DNA from: Gordonia hongkongensis
Lineage (GTDB): Bacteria > Actinomycetota > Actinomycetes > Mycobacteriales > Mycobacteriaceae
DNA: 64,000 nucleotides
Direction: 5' to 3'
NCBI RefSeq assembly: GCF_023078355.1
Contig: NZ_CP095552.1
Location: forward strand, 4,960,001 to 5,024,000
Shown here: positions 53,884 to 62,460 of the stretch, piece after piece
How the letters are laid out: each line of letters opens with the position of its first letter
Position numbering within the stretch: the first letter of the stretch is position 1
Made by a program: the position numbers and the translations under genes
Notes under the pieces: generated by a model
Databases searched by the model: none
Seen by the model: only the letters and a program-made list of their open reading frames with translations
What the model was told of the DNA's origin: nothing

Positions 53884-54240
53884 CCCCGGGGCCGCACCGT
53901 CGATCTCGCCTCGCTGCGCGACCGATCGCTCATCTGCCTGCCCCGCGGCGCGGGTATCCGAAGCGTGTTCGACGCGGCGGCCTCGGTCGCCGGAGGAGCC
54001 ATCCGACCCGCGATCGAGGCCTCGTCGCCGGACGCCATCATCGAGTTGGTCTGCAGCGGAATGGGAGTCGGCATTCTCAGCGAGTCGATCGCCGCGGCCG
54101 ACGACCGCGTGGTCGGGGTGCCGATCCGGGATGTCGATGCCACCGCACATCTGGGATTGCTCTGGAGGCCGGGAAACTCCGCTGCTGCAGCACGGTTCGT
54201 CGAAATTGCCCGAGACGCGTTCGCGGTCGGTGACCGATGA
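53884..54240 (+). pseudogene. C-terminal remnant of a LysR-type regulator
   Basis: Plus-strand residues VDLASLRDRSLICLPRGAGI, then VFDAAASVAGGAIRPAIE, SSPDAIIELVCSGMGVGILSES and LGLLWRPGNSAAAARFVEIA are the second half of the LysR effector-binding domain. No helix-turn-helix or first half exists; before about 53884 the frame is antisense to the SnoaL remnant. It and its neighbour meet at one junction, which suggests a deletion that removed both 5' ends. Confidence 0.75.
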
Positions 54241-54247
54241 ACTCGAA

Positions 54248-54285
54248 CTCGACCGATGGACTTCGATCGAAGTCCATCAGTCGAG
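54248..54285. terminator. Hairpin between LysR remnant and membrane gene
   Basis: GATGGACTTC (54255-54264) pairs with GAAGTCCATC (54269-54278) around GATC; outer CTCGAC/GTCGAG extends it. The stop codon of the minus-strand membrane gene lies in the stem. Acts on both converging directions. Confidence 0.7.
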
Positions 54286-55074
54286 TTGACGTTCGTCGGT
54301 CGGGTGGATCGGCCCGGGATCGGCGGGAGCCGAGGCCTCCAGCGACGGGGCGACCACGCTCGCGGGGTCGGTGGGCTTGCCCGCGATGAGGTCGCCGATG
54401 CTCAGACCCCAACGGCCCCAACGGTCGTCGAATCTCTTCGCGCGGGCCCGCGCTTTCTCCGTCTTCGCCGGTGCGTACCGCCGGCGCGCCCACGCCGAGT
54501 GCGGTCGGGCCAGCCGGATGGCACCGGCCCAGGCGAACACCGGGATGAAGACGCCGACGATGGCGGTGGAGAACTTGCCCTTGAGCACGCACAGGATCGC
54601 GCAGGCGACATTGATCGGCACGGTGGCCACCAGCGCGACGGGACCGATCTCCACGTCCGCGTCGTCGAGCGGGTTGAACCCGAGGACCGCCATGCCCAGC
54701 GCGGCCACAGTCAGCGCCACCACCTGAACCGAGAGCTGGCCCTCCGGTGACCAATACACGTCCTGAAGGCGCAGGATCAGTGCGAACTCGTCGAGCACCA
54801 GTGAGGCGCCGACACCGATCAACACCGCACTGATCTCCGCACCGGGCGACACCCCGTTGACACCCACCGAGAGGAAGGCGCCGACGATCGTCAGGATCAG
54901 ACCGGGCACCATGTGGTGCACGTGCACGCCGTCTGAGACGTTGTTGCGGAAGGGCCCCTTGCCCGCCCGGATGAGTCGGGTGATCACCCGCGTGACGATG
55001 AACGTGATGACGAACGACGCGAACAGCAGGAACAGCGGCAGTCGCTGGTGCGTGAGCTCGTCGAGGAAGTTCAC
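54277..55074 (-). CDS. Integral membrane protein of unknown function
   Basis: 265 residues from GTG 55074. About six membrane helices up to residue 190; conserved-looking GVHVHHMVPG near 49-58 and SLVLDEFALILRLQDVYW near 91-108 with His and acidic residues facing the membrane. The C-terminal ~75 residues are charged and Pro-rich. Known only as a conserved membrane family of actinobacteria. It follows the CoA-binding gene by 16 bp on the same strand. Confidence 0.75.
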   Translation of the reverse strand: MNFLDELTHQRLPLFLLFASFVITFIVTRVITRLIRAGKGPFRNNVSDGVHVHHMVPGLILTIVGAFLSVGVNGVSPGAEISAVLIGVGASLVLDEFALILRLQDVYWSPEGQLSVQVVALTVAALGMAVLGFNPLDDADVEIGPVALVATVPINVACAILCVLKGKFSTAIVGVFIPVFAWAGAIRLARPHSAWARRRYAPAKTEKARARAKRFDDRWGRWGLSIGDLIAGKPTDPASVVAPSLEASAPADPGPIHPTDERQLD

Positions 55075-55090
55075 CGGGTCACCGTCGGCG

Positions 55091-55516
55091 TCAGCCGGGG
55101 ACGATACCGGTGCGGCGCTGCTCGATGATCAGGCAGCGGTCCTCGACGTACAGCAGACCCGCATCCTCGGCGATCGCCCGCGCCTCCGCCGAGATGATCC
55201 CGAGCTGCAGCCAGAGCGCGGTCGCGCCGGCGGCGACGGCCGCCCGGGCGACGTCGGCGCACTCGGGTCCCGGGCGGAACACGTCGACGAGGCCGACCTG
55301 TTCCGGGATGTCGGCCAGGGTGCGGTACACCTTCTCCCCGACGATCTCGTCGGCCGCGGGATTCACCGGGATGATCCGCCAGCCACGGTTCTTCATGTAC
55401 GCCGGCACCTCGTTGGCGGCCTTCGACGGATTGGCGCTGGCACCGACCACGGTGATCGCGTCGTAGGTGGACAGGATCTGCTCGACGACATCGTCGGTGT
55501 TGCTGGGGGCGGTCAT
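55091..55516 (-). CDS. CoA-binding domain protein (YccU-like)
   Basis: 141 residues; single Rossmann CoA_binding_2 domain: ITVVGASANPSKAANEVPAYMKNRGWRIIPVNP near 18-50, VDVFRPGPECADVARAAVAAGATALWLQLG, and DAGLLYVEDRCLIIE. Binds CoA or a related nucleotide; exact role unknown. Operon with the membrane gene downstream is likely. Confidence 0.9.
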   Translation of the reverse strand: MTAPSNTDDVVEQILSTYDAITVVGASANPSKAANEVPAYMKNRGWRIIPVNPAADEIVGEKVYRTLADIPEQVGLVDVFRPGPECADVARAAVAAGATALWLQLGIISAEARAIAEDAGLLYVEDRCLIIEQRRTGIVPG

Positions 55517-55544
55517 CCCACGAGTGTAGGTGGATGCGGGCGAG

Positions 55545-56132
55545 TCATCGGAGAACTCCGTGCACGACGATCGCGCTCAGCTGATCGGCCCACGCGGTCT
55601 CGAAGTCGCGATTGTCGAGCAACAGCGCATGCAGCATCGCCGCCCCGCCGACTGCTTCGATGAGTCGGTCCGGGTCCACGTCGGGATGCACCTCGCCCCG
55701 GTCGACCGCGATCACGAGGCGGTCGCGCAGGGCGCCGAACACTTCCGCGAACCCGGCGTGCACACGTGCCGCCAGCTCGGGATCGGCGGCCATGTCCGAG
55801 ATCAGCCCGGGTAACGCCGCGCGGGTCACAGGGCTCGCGAAGAGGTCGCGCGCCGCTCCGACCATCGTGCGGATGTCGGCGCCCACCTCTCCGCTGGACG
55901 GCGGGAGTCGTGTCATGCGGGCGAACGCCAGATCGTGCACCAACTCCGCCTTCCCCGACCAGCGGCGGTAGAGCGCGGTCTTCGTCGTCCCCGCACGGTC
56001 GGCGATCGCGGCCATCGTGAGTTTGCGGTATCCGACATCGACGAGCAGTTCGGCTGCGGCGTCGAGTACCGCGGAGTCGATACGCAGGTCGCGCGGCCGC
56101 CCCGAGACCGCTTCTCCCGTCTCAGTACTCAT
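55545..56132 (-). CDS. TetR-family transcriptional regulator
   Basis: 195 residues. HTH at residues 20-60: AAELLVDVGYRKLTMAAIADRAGTTKTALYRRWSGKAEL. C-terminal ligand domain of TetR_C type (VRTMVGAARDLFASPVTRAALPG region). Divergent from the phosphotransferase gene at 56249, with an inverted repeat between them, so it probably represses that operon and itself. Confidence 0.92.
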   Translation of the reverse strand: MSTETGEAVSGRPRDLRIDSAVLDAAAELLVDVGYRKLTMAAIADRAGTTKTALYRRWSGKAELVHDLAFARMTRLPPSSGEVGADIRTMVGAARDLFASPVTRAALPGLISDMAADPELAARVHAGFAEVFGALRDRLVIAVDRGEVHPDVDPDRLIEAVGGAAMLHALLLDNRDFETAWADQLSAIVVHGVLR

Positions 56133-56201
56133 CGCTTGCCAACTCTCGCACAGAGATTTCCCGAAGTCGCTGCGGACCGCACGACCGTTCTGCTGTCATA
56201 A

Positions 56202-56218
56202 CGCTACTCACCGTAGCG
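56202..56218. promoter_or_regulatory. Putative TetR operator
   Basis: CGCTAC-TCACC-GTAGCG, a 6-bp inverted repeat with a 5-bp spacer, sits in the 116-bp gap between the TetR gene and the divergent phosphotransferase, 31 bp before the latter. Confidence 0.6.
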
Positions 56219-56248
56219 AATCCGCCGGTATCGATCACAGGGGGTGCC

Positions 56249-57382
56249 ATGGCCACCGAGCCAGCCGTCGAGCAGATCGACCATCTGCAACGTTCCAGCC
56301 GCGACAACGCCTCGGTCCCCGAGACGCTCGCGCGCTGGCTGTCCGAGCAGGACGACACATCCGATGTCGTACCGGAGGTCACGGTCGCAGCCTCCGGAGA
56401 CAGCAACGGCATGTCGTCGGAGACGATCCCCGTCTCCGTGTCGTGGCCCGGCGAGCCCACCCGGCACTGGGTGATGCGGATGGCGCCGTCGAACACCGAC
56501 GTCCCCGTGTTCCGTTCCTATCGAATGGATCACCAGTACGAGACGATGCGCTTGGTCGCCCGGCTCAGCGACGTCCCGGTCCCGGTAGTGCACCACCTCG
56601 AGCCGACCGGCTCGCTGCTGGGAGCCCCGTTCTTACTCATGGACCGGTGCGAGGGCGAAGTCCCACCCGATGTCATGCCGTACACGTTCGGCGACAACTG
56701 GTTCGGGGACGCCGCCGAGTACGATCGCCGGCGGGCCCAGGAGTCCGCGGTCGGCGTGATCGCCGCCCTGCACTCGATCCCCGACGCGGCCCGGCACTTC
56801 GACTTCCTCGCCGACGACCTGCCCGCCGGTGACACCCCCCTTGCTCGTCTGCTCGCCTGGTTGCGGGACTGGTACGACTTCTCGGTCGAGGGGATCGGGC
56901 GCTCTCCTCTCGTCGAGCGGGCGCTCGCCTGGCTCGCGGACAACTTCCCCGACGATGCCACGAACGCCGAACCGGTGCTGTCCTGGGGAGATTCGCGCAT
57001 CGGGAACATGATGTTCGTCGACTTCACCCCGACGGCGGTGCTCGACTGGGAGATGGCGCGCACCGGTCCCCGCGAACTGGACATCGCCTGGGTGATATTC
57101 GCACACCGGGTCTTCCAGGAGCTCGCGACGATGGCCGGCCTTCCCGGGCTGCCGGACCTGCTCCGCGAGAACGACGTCCGCGACACCTACCGCGAACTCA
57201 CCGGAGTCGAGTTGGGCGACCTGCGCTGGTTCTACGTCCATGCCGCGGTCCAGTGGTGCTGTGTCTTCATGCGGACCGGCGCCCGCCGCGTGCACTTCGG
57301 CGAACTCGAACGTCCCGACGACGTCGACGGCACCCTGTTCTACCACCGACCACTGCTCGAACGACTCCTCGAGGAGGACTGA
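56249..57382 (+). CDS. Aminoglycoside-phosphotransferase-fold protein (second copy of family)
   Basis: 377 residues. PVPVVHHLEPTGSLLGAPFLLMDRCEG near 109-135, the catalytic PVLSWGDSRIGNMMF (Asp, with WGD for the usual HGD) and metal-binding DWEMARTGPRELDIAW. Like the gene at 52133-53554 it belongs to the lipid/CoA-linked group of APH-fold proteins common in mycolate actinobacteria rather than to antibiotic kinases. First gene of a two-gene operon with the AttH-like protein (4-bp gap), facing a TetR regulator. Confidence 0.87.
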   Translation: MATEPAVEQIDHLQRSSRDNASVPETLARWLSEQDDTSDVVPEVTVAASGDSNGMSSETIPVSVSWPGEPTRHWVMRMAPSNTDVPVFRSYRMDHQYETMRLVARLSDVPVPVVHHLEPTGSLLGAPFLLMDRCEGEVPPDVMPYTFGDNWFGDAAEYDRRRAQESAVGVIAALHSIPDAARHFDFLADDLPAGDTPLARLLAWLRDWYDFSVEGIGRSPLVERALAWLADNFPDDATNAEPVLSWGDSRIGNMMFVDFTPTAVLDWEMARTGPRELDIAWVIFAHRVFQELATMAGLPGLPDLLRENDVRDTYRELTGVELGDLRWFYVHAAVQWCCVFMRTGARRVHFGELERPDDVDGTLFYHRPLLERLLEED

Positions 57383-57386
57383 CCGC

Positions 57387-58532
57387 ATGAGCCGACACGG
57401 CTTGGGCCCGATGGACGAGTACCCCATTCATCAACTACCGCAGCCGATTGCATGGCCGGGCAACAGCGACCGCAACTTCTATGACCGCGCGTACCTCAAC
57501 GCCCACGACCGCAGCGGCACCATCTTTCTCATCACCGGGATCGGTTACTACCCCAACCTGGGTGTGAAGGACGCGTTCGTGCTGATCCGGCGGCGGAACC
57601 CGGACGGCACCGACACCCAGACCGCGGTGCACCTCAGCGACGCGATCGACGACAACCGGCTCGAGCAGCGCGTCGGCAACTATCGGCTGAGCATCGAGAA
57701 CCCGCTGCGCGCGCTGCACCTGACGCTGGACGAGACCGAGGGCATCGCCCTGGATCTCCACTGGGAGGGCCTGTTCGACGCACTGCTCGAACAGCCGCAC
57801 GTGATGAGGCAAGGCGCAAAGGTCACCCTCGACGCGCAGCGGTTCGCGCAGGTCGGCAGCTGGCGTGGTTCTATCACCGTCGATGGCGAGGACATCGTCG
57901 TCGACCCGTCGACCTGGATCGGCACCCGCGACCGTTCGTGGGGAATCCGGCCGGTCGGCGAGCCCGAGCCCGCGGGGCGGCCGGCGGATCCACCGTTCGA
58001 GGGCATGTGGTGGCTGTACGTCCCCATGGCCTTCGACGACTTCCAGCTCGTCCTCATCCTCCAGGAGGACCCCGACGGCTACCGCACACTCAACGACTGC
58101 TCGCGCGTGTGGAAAGACGGCCGCGTCGAACAACTGGGCTGGCCGAACGTCTCGGTCCATTACGCACCGGGCACCCGGGTACCCACCGGTGCAACGATTT
58201 CCACGACCGGGGCAGGGGGTTCCTCGGTGACGCTGCAGGTGGAGTCCCTGCTGCCCGTTCCCATTCATGTGGGCGGCGGTTACGGCGGTGACCCCGACTG
58301 GACCCACGGCGTCTGGCGCGGAACGGACTTCACCGAACGCCGCACCTACGACATGACCAGTGCCGAGATCGTCGGTCGCATGCCGTTCGGCGTGATCGAT
58401 CACGTCGGACGCGCCGAATGCCGGGAGTCCGACGGCACCACCCGCACCGGTTGGGGACTCTTCGAGCACGGGGCACTCGGCCGGCACGACCCCTCCGGGT
58501 TCGCCGACTGGCTCAGTGTCGCACCGGAGTGA
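57387..58532 (+). CDS. AttH/lipocalin-like hypothetical protein
   Basis: 381 residues from ATG 57387, GAGGAGG at 57371-57377. Beta-rich, with NFYDRAYLNAHDRSGTIFLITGIGYYPNLGVKDAF early, SWRGSITVDGEDIVVDPSTWIGTRDRSWG in the middle and MWWLYVPMAFDDFQLVLILQED; the pattern GxRDHSWG-like is shared with AttH/carotenoid-hydratase (tyrosinase-like) folds. Role unknown; by its neighbour it may bind or modify a hydrophobic compound. Cotranscribed with the phosphotransferase. Confidence 0.72.
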   Translation: MSRHGLGPMDEYPIHQLPQPIAWPGNSDRNFYDRAYLNAHDRSGTIFLITGIGYYPNLGVKDAFVLIRRRNPDGTDTQTAVHLSDAIDDNRLEQRVGNYRLSIENPLRALHLTLDETEGIALDLHWEGLFDALLEQPHVMRQGAKVTLDAQRFAQVGSWRGSITVDGEDIVVDPSTWIGTRDRSWGIRPVGEPEPAGRPADPPFEGMWWLYVPMAFDDFQLVLILQEDPDGYRTLNDCSRVWKDGRVEQLGWPNVSVHYAPGTRVPTGATISTTGAGGSSVTLQVESLLPVPIHVGGGYGGDPDWTHGVWRGTDFTERRTYDMTSAEIVGRMPFGVIDHVGRAECRESDGTTRTGWGLFEHGALGRHDPSGFADWLSVAPE

Positions 58533-58539
58533 GGAGCGA

Positions 58540-59208
58540 CTAGTTCGACGCGCGTAGCCGATACCCCATGCCGCGCACCGTCTCCAATCGGTGAGAACCG
58601 ATCTTGTTCCGCAGGGCGCGCACGTAGACGTCGACCACATTCGACGCCGGGTCGAAGTCGTAACCCCAGACGTGGCCGAGGATCTGTTCGCGCGAGAGCA
58701 CCTGATCGGGGTGACGCAGGAACACCTCCAGTAGTGCGAACTCGCGCGCGGTGAGGTCGAACGTCTCCGCACCCACCCGGGCGCGCCTGGACTTCAGATC
58801 CAACCGAAGATCCCCGGCGGACAACAGGTTCTCCGACGCGACGGCCGAGTCGTCGACGAGTCGTAGCCGGATGCGGGCGAGCAGTTCGGCGAACTGGAAG
58901 GGCTTGGTCATGTAGTCGTTGGCACCGCCCTCGAGGCCGTTCACCGTGTCGCTCACGCTGTCCCGGGCGGTGAGTACCACGACCGGCGTCGTGATCCCCT
59001 CGCCGCGCATGGAATACAGGACATCGAAGCCATCCATCGCCGGGAGACCGATGTCGAGGACGACCATGTCGAAACCGCCGCTGCGCACGGCCTCGAGCGC
59101 CGACAAGCCGTCGGACACGTGCTCGGTGCTGTACCCGGCCGCACGCAGTCCGTTGCCGATGAACGAGGCGATCCGCGCGTCGTCCTCGGCGATCAGAACC
59201 CGGCTCAT
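58540..59208 (-). CDS. OmpR/PhoB-family response regulator
   Basis: 222 residues. Receiver domain with phospho-Asp in MVVLDIGLPAMDGFDVLY (near 52), Thr in VVVLTARD, Lys in YMTKPFQFAELLARI. C-terminal winged helix: REFALLEVFLRHPDQVLSREQILGHVWGYDFDPASNVVDVYVRALRNKIG. ATG overlaps the kinase stop by 4 bp. It is the DNA-binding output of the operon that starts with the acidic secreted protein. Confidence 0.95.
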   Translation of the reverse strand: MSRVLIAEDDARIASFIGNGLRAAGYSTEHVSDGLSALEAVRSGGFDMVVLDIGLPAMDGFDVLYSMRGEGITTPVVVLTARDSVSDTVNGLEGGANDYMTKPFQFAELLARIRLRLVDDSAVASENLLSAGDLRLDLKSRRARVGAETFDLTAREFALLEVFLRHPDQVLSREQILGHVWGYDFDPASNVVDVYVRALRNKIGSHRLETVRGMGYRLRASN

Positions 59209-60767
59209 CGCCGCTCTCCTTCTGCTGGCACCGACGGCGCTGCATCGGTGTAGGGGGTCGTGTCGGGAACCGGGACGTCGATGCCGAACGTGGCGCCGTG
59301 CCCGGGAATGCTACGTACCCAGGCGATTCCGTGATGGGCGTCGGCGATGGCCCGCACGATCGCCAGTCCCAGCCCGGCGCCGGCCGCGTGCTGAGGCGCC
59401 GACGCCGACTGCCCGCGCTGGAACCGCTCGAAGATCCGCGCCGCGTCCTCCTGCTCGACCCCCGGACCGTCGTCGGTGATCCAGATCGACAGGTGTCGCT
59501 GCGCTCCGACGCCGGCGAAGCGTGAGCCCAGCTGGATGACGGAACCGGCATGGGTGTGCCGAACCGCGTTGGAGGCGTACTGCAGCATCGCCTGGGTGAT
59601 CCGGTCGTGATCCACCACGCACGGGCCCTCGGCGACCTCCATGAGCAACCACTGCCGGTCACCGAGCGGTTGCACCTTGGACTCGATGTCGAGCATCAGC
59701 TGAGCCGCGTCGGTCGGCCTGGCCACCACGAAGTCGGGTTGCTCCGACTTCGCCAGCACGAGCAGATCGCCGACGATGCGGCCCATCCGCCCCAGCTCGC
59801 TGTCCACGAGATCGAGGGTCTTGCGCCTCTCCTCCGGATCGTCGGGCAGCAACTCGAGATGGCCGCGCACGACCGTGATCGGGGTCCGCAGTTCATGTCC
59901 GGCGTCGTCGACGAACTGCCGCTGCGTCGTGTAGGCATCCTCGATACGGTCCAGCATCGCGTTGAAGGTCTGGGCCAGCGCGGCCACGTCATCGCGTCCG
60001 ATGACCGGGACCCGTGCGGTGAGGTCGTTCTCGCTGATCTCCGCGGCGACCATCCGCACACTGCGGACCGGCGCCAGGATCCGGCCCGCGACCAGATACG
60101 CCACGCCGGTGGTGACGATCATCCCGGCCAGGCCGACGATCGCCAGCACCCGCATCGTGCGGTCGACCAGTTCCCGGCCCGGGTCGGTGTAGATGCCGAC
60201 GATGAAGGTTCCCGGCTGCGACGCGCCCGACGCCGGGTCGGCCGAGCCGCCACCGACGGGCGTCAGATCCACCTTGCCCCAGCGGATCTCACCGTGTGCG
60301 GTCATCAAGACCCCGGCCGCCCCGCTCTGCGCCCGCAGTTCGTCGAGGACGCGACGCCCCTCGCCCGGGGCCGGCCAGGCGTTGCCCGGCAGTTCGAGGA
60401 TCTCGGTGTCGCCGACGACGCCGGCCATGACCTCGCCCTCACCGGCCGACTGCCGCGACAGGAACACCTCGAGCAGTCGCGACACCGAGGTGAACGGTTC
60501 CGTCGTCGTCGGATCGACCCCCTCGGACGCGAACGTCCGGAACTCGCTCGCCTCCTGCGCGACGTAGTTGTTCACCCGGGTGTCGACGTCACGGAGCAAC
60601 AGGTTGCGCGTCACCACGAACACCACCACCAGCAGCAGGAACGTGGTGAGCATGATCCAGGCCGTGATGCGCCAACGCGCCGAGAGCGCGGGGCGCTGAC
60701 GCACACCCGCACTCTCGGCTGGTCTCGCTGTCGCGTCGTCAGTCGTCCTGGCCGTCATCGATGTCAT
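59205..60767 (-). CDS. Sensor histidine kinase
   Basis: 520 residues from ATG 60767 (ATG 60758 also fits). TM1 ITAWIMLTTFLLLVVVFVV, an external domain of ~150 residues, TM2 VLAIVGLAGMIVTTGVAYLV, HAMP, then the phospho-His in VDDAGHELRTPITVVRGH and ATP lid DDGPGVEQEDAARIFERF and GAGLGLAIVRAIADAH. The longer frame (to 61022) is antisense-like Thr/Arg repeats from the upstream gene and is rejected. Overlaps that gene by 29 bp and the regulator by 4. Confidence 0.94.
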   Translation of the reverse strand: MTSMTARTTDDATARPAESAGVRQRPALSARWRITAWIMLTTFLLLVVVFVVTRNLLLRDVDTRVNNYVAQEASEFRTFASEGVDPTTTEPFTSVSRLLEVFLSRQSAGEGEVMAGVVGDTEILELPGNAWPAPGEGRRVLDELRAQSGAAGVLMTAHGEIRWGKVDLTPVGGGSADPASGASQPGTFIVGIYTDPGRELVDRTMRVLAIVGLAGMIVTTGVAYLVAGRILAPVRSVRMVAAEISENDLTARVPVIGRDDVAALAQTFNAMLDRIEDAYTTQRQFVDDAGHELRTPITVVRGHLELLPDDPEERRKTLDLVDSELGRMGRIVGDLLVLAKSEQPDFVVARPTDAAQLMLDIESKVQPLGDRQWLLMEVAEGPCVVDHDRITQAMLQYASNAVRHTHAGSVIQLGSRFAGVGAQRHLSIWITDDGPGVEQEDAARIFERFQRGQSASAPQHAAGAGLGLAIVRAIADAHHGIAWVRSIPGHGATFGIDVPVPDTTPYTDAAPSVPAEGERR

Positions 60768-61146
60768 CGTCCCAGTCGTCGTCCTGGCCGTCCCAGTCGT
60801 CGTTGTCGTCCCGGCCGTTGTCGTCCCAGTCGTCGTCACAGTCGTCGTCGCGATGGGCCGCGTTGACGTCGCACCAGTCGTCGTCGTCGGAACCCAGGTT
60901 CGGCGGGACGGCCCGCTGCACCGGCGCGCCGGCCGGGACCCGGGGAACCGGGGCCGCGGCCGGGGTCGGCACCTGCGGCGACTGCGCGGGAGCAGTCTTG
61001 GCCTCCGGCGTCTGGGACACATCCACGGACACGGCGTCGGAGGCCAGGCTGGGCTCGGGCGAACGGATGAGGAAGAAGCTGGCGGTCATGACGGCAACCG
61101 CGAGCGCACCGAGGGCGATGGTGGCGAGTACTCGTGAGAAGTTCAT
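60739..61146 (-). CDS. Secreted or membrane-anchored acidic protein upstream of the kinase
   Basis: 135 residues from ATG 61146. A single N-terminal helix (ATIALGALAVAVMTASFFLI) may be a signal anchor; then an Ala/Pro/Gln linker and a last ~50 residues dominated by Asp with evenly spaced Trp (DDDDWCDVNAAHRDDDCDDDW...). Two Cys in that part could pair. Such a tail could bind divalent metal or cationic peptides outside the membrane. Because it is the first gene of the kinase/regulator operon, it may be an accessory sensor; inference only. Confidence 0.75.
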   Translation of the reverse strand: MNFSRVLATIALGALAVAVMTASFFLIRSPEPSLASDAVSVDVSQTPEAKTAPAQSPQVPTPAAAPVPRVPAGAPVQRAVPPNLGSDDDDWCDVNAAHRDDDCDDDWDDNGRDDNDDWDGQDDDWDDDIDDGQDD

Positions 61147-61203
61147 GTCAACGACTCTGGCGGACGCCGGTGAGCCGTCCATGAGTCGAAGATGAAGGTT
61201 TTT

Positions 61204-62337
61204 TCATCTACGAACTGCGTGCACCGACGTCAAGAACTCGTCGATGCGGGGCCACGTCTGCTCGACCGCAGCGGACCCGGCGATCAATCCCAGATGGCTG
61301 GTCTCCACCGTGGTGAACTCGACGCGCGGCGCCCCGGAGAGCAGCCCCACCCCGTGGTGGGCGGCGGCCCAGCTGACGATCGCGTCGCGGTGACTGCCGA
61401 ACAGCGCGACCGGTACCGCGACCTCGGCGAGGTCGACAACCCGTCCGCCGAAGTCGAGCACCCCGTCGGCGAGTTCCCCGCGCATGATGAAGTTCTCCCA
61501 CATCTGCTCGGACACCTTGCCTGGATAGCCGGGCATCGTCTCCTGGAAACGGTCGATGGCCTTCATCCGGGTCAGCGCGTCGGTGTCGTCGGCGTTGCGC
61601 AGGATGTAGCCCGGCTTCTTGAGTTCGCGCTGCCAGGCCGTGCCCCGATAGGCGAGGCGGACCAGCGGCGCGGGGATCCCGCCGAGCGCTCGCAGCGCCA
61701 TCGTCACCGGCGCGGTGCCGACCGGTTTCATCAGCGTCTTGACCAGCGGATACGGCGGGACTTTGGAGTAATCGAGAGGCGTCCCGACCGCGACGACCGA
61801 CGCCACCGGCAGGTCTGGGTTCGCGGCAGCGGTCAACAGGCTGATCGTCCCGCCGATACTCCACGCGAGCAGATCGACTGCTGAGGAATCCCGCGACGTT
61901 CCGGCGGCCGGGTCGTCGGCGCTGCCGTAGAAGTCTGCGACGGTCGCAGCGACGGCCCCGGGGACGATGTCGTCGAAGAAGTCGGCGAACCCGAGGTGCC
62001 GGTCGGCGCGGGTCATGTCGCCGAAGTCGAGCACGTACGGAACCCGGCCGGTCGACAGGAGAAACTGCACCACCGACAGCCCGTCGGCGAGGTCGTAGCA
62101 CGATGTGGACACCGCGAGCGGCGGGATCAGCAGCACCGGCCGCCGTCCCGTGCCGACGGCTGCGATCACCTCGTCGTCGGTGCCGTACCGCCGCAGCGTG
62201 CGGTGCGGTACGTCGGCGATCACCGTGTGCGGCGTCTCGTGGGACTCGCCGATCTGTCCACCACGTGCCAGATGGACCAGCGTCGCGACGCCGTCGAAAC
62301 CACCCACCACTACCTCCCAGCCGTCGTCCGGGGACAT
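61204..62337 (-). CDS. Alpha/beta hydrolase, PhaC/polyester-synthase-like
   Basis: 377 residues. RPVLLIPPLAVSTSCYDLADGLSVVQFLLSTGRVPYVLDFGDM is the hallmark start of PHA synthase/PhaC-like folds; the elbow is LLAWSIGGTIS (Ser rather than the Cys of true PHA synthases), and a late His is in VETSHLGLIAG. So it is probably an acyl-CoA or ester hydrolase of that superfamily, not a polymerase. ATG 62337 sits 4 bp after a strong hairpin. Divergent from the PfpI gene. Confidence 0.82.
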   Translation of the reverse strand: MSPDDGWEVVVGGFDGVATLVHLARGGQIGESHETPHTVIADVPHRTLRRYGTDDEVIAAVGTGRRPVLLIPPLAVSTSCYDLADGLSVVQFLLSTGRVPYVLDFGDMTRADRHLGFADFFDDIVPGAVAATVADFYGSADDPAAGTSRDSSAVDLLAWSIGGTISLLTAAANPDLPVASVVAVGTPLDYSKVPPYPLVKTLMKPVGTAPVTMALRALGGIPAPLVRLAYRGTAWQRELKKPGYILRNADDTDALTRMKAIDRFQETMPGYPGKVSEQMWENFIMRGELADGVLDFGGRVVDLAEVAVPVALFGSHRDAIVSWAAAHHGVGLLSGAPRVEFTTVETSHLGLIAGSAAVEQTWPRIDEFLTSVHAVRR

Positions 62338-62341
62338 TCAA

Positions 62342-62376
62342 CACACCCCGCCCGGGTCATGCCCGGGCGGGGTGTG
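62342..62376. promoter_or_regulatory. Strong hairpin abutting the start of the PhaC-like gene
   Basis: CACACCCCGCCCGGG (62342-62356) pairs perfectly with 62362-62376 around TCATG. It lies between divergent genes, 5 bases from the ATG of the minus-strand gene, where it would hide any ribosome site. It looks like a terminator but no gene ends here. Confidence 0.65.
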
Positions 62377-62460
62377 ACCGTTTGGTGCACGACGCCCGCG
62401 GGTACCGGATCCGACGAGGCGCCGATGCCGTAGTCGGCGCGTACAAGGAGGTACACGGCC

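Noticed and set aside
52133..57382. APH-fold genes as aminoglycoside resistance determinants
   Set aside because: Partners (acyl-CoA dehydrogenase, AttH-like protein) and the long helical extension place them in the lipid-linked branch of the family.
59205..61022. 605-aa version of the histidine kinase with a Thr/Arg-rich N-terminus
   Set aside because: The first ~85 residues are another frame of the acidic protein gene; ATG 60767 gives a normal sensor kinase start.
61204..62337. True polyhydroxyalkanoate synthase
   Set aside because: The nucleophile position is Ser in AWSIGG rather than Cys, and no phaA/B/P genes are near.
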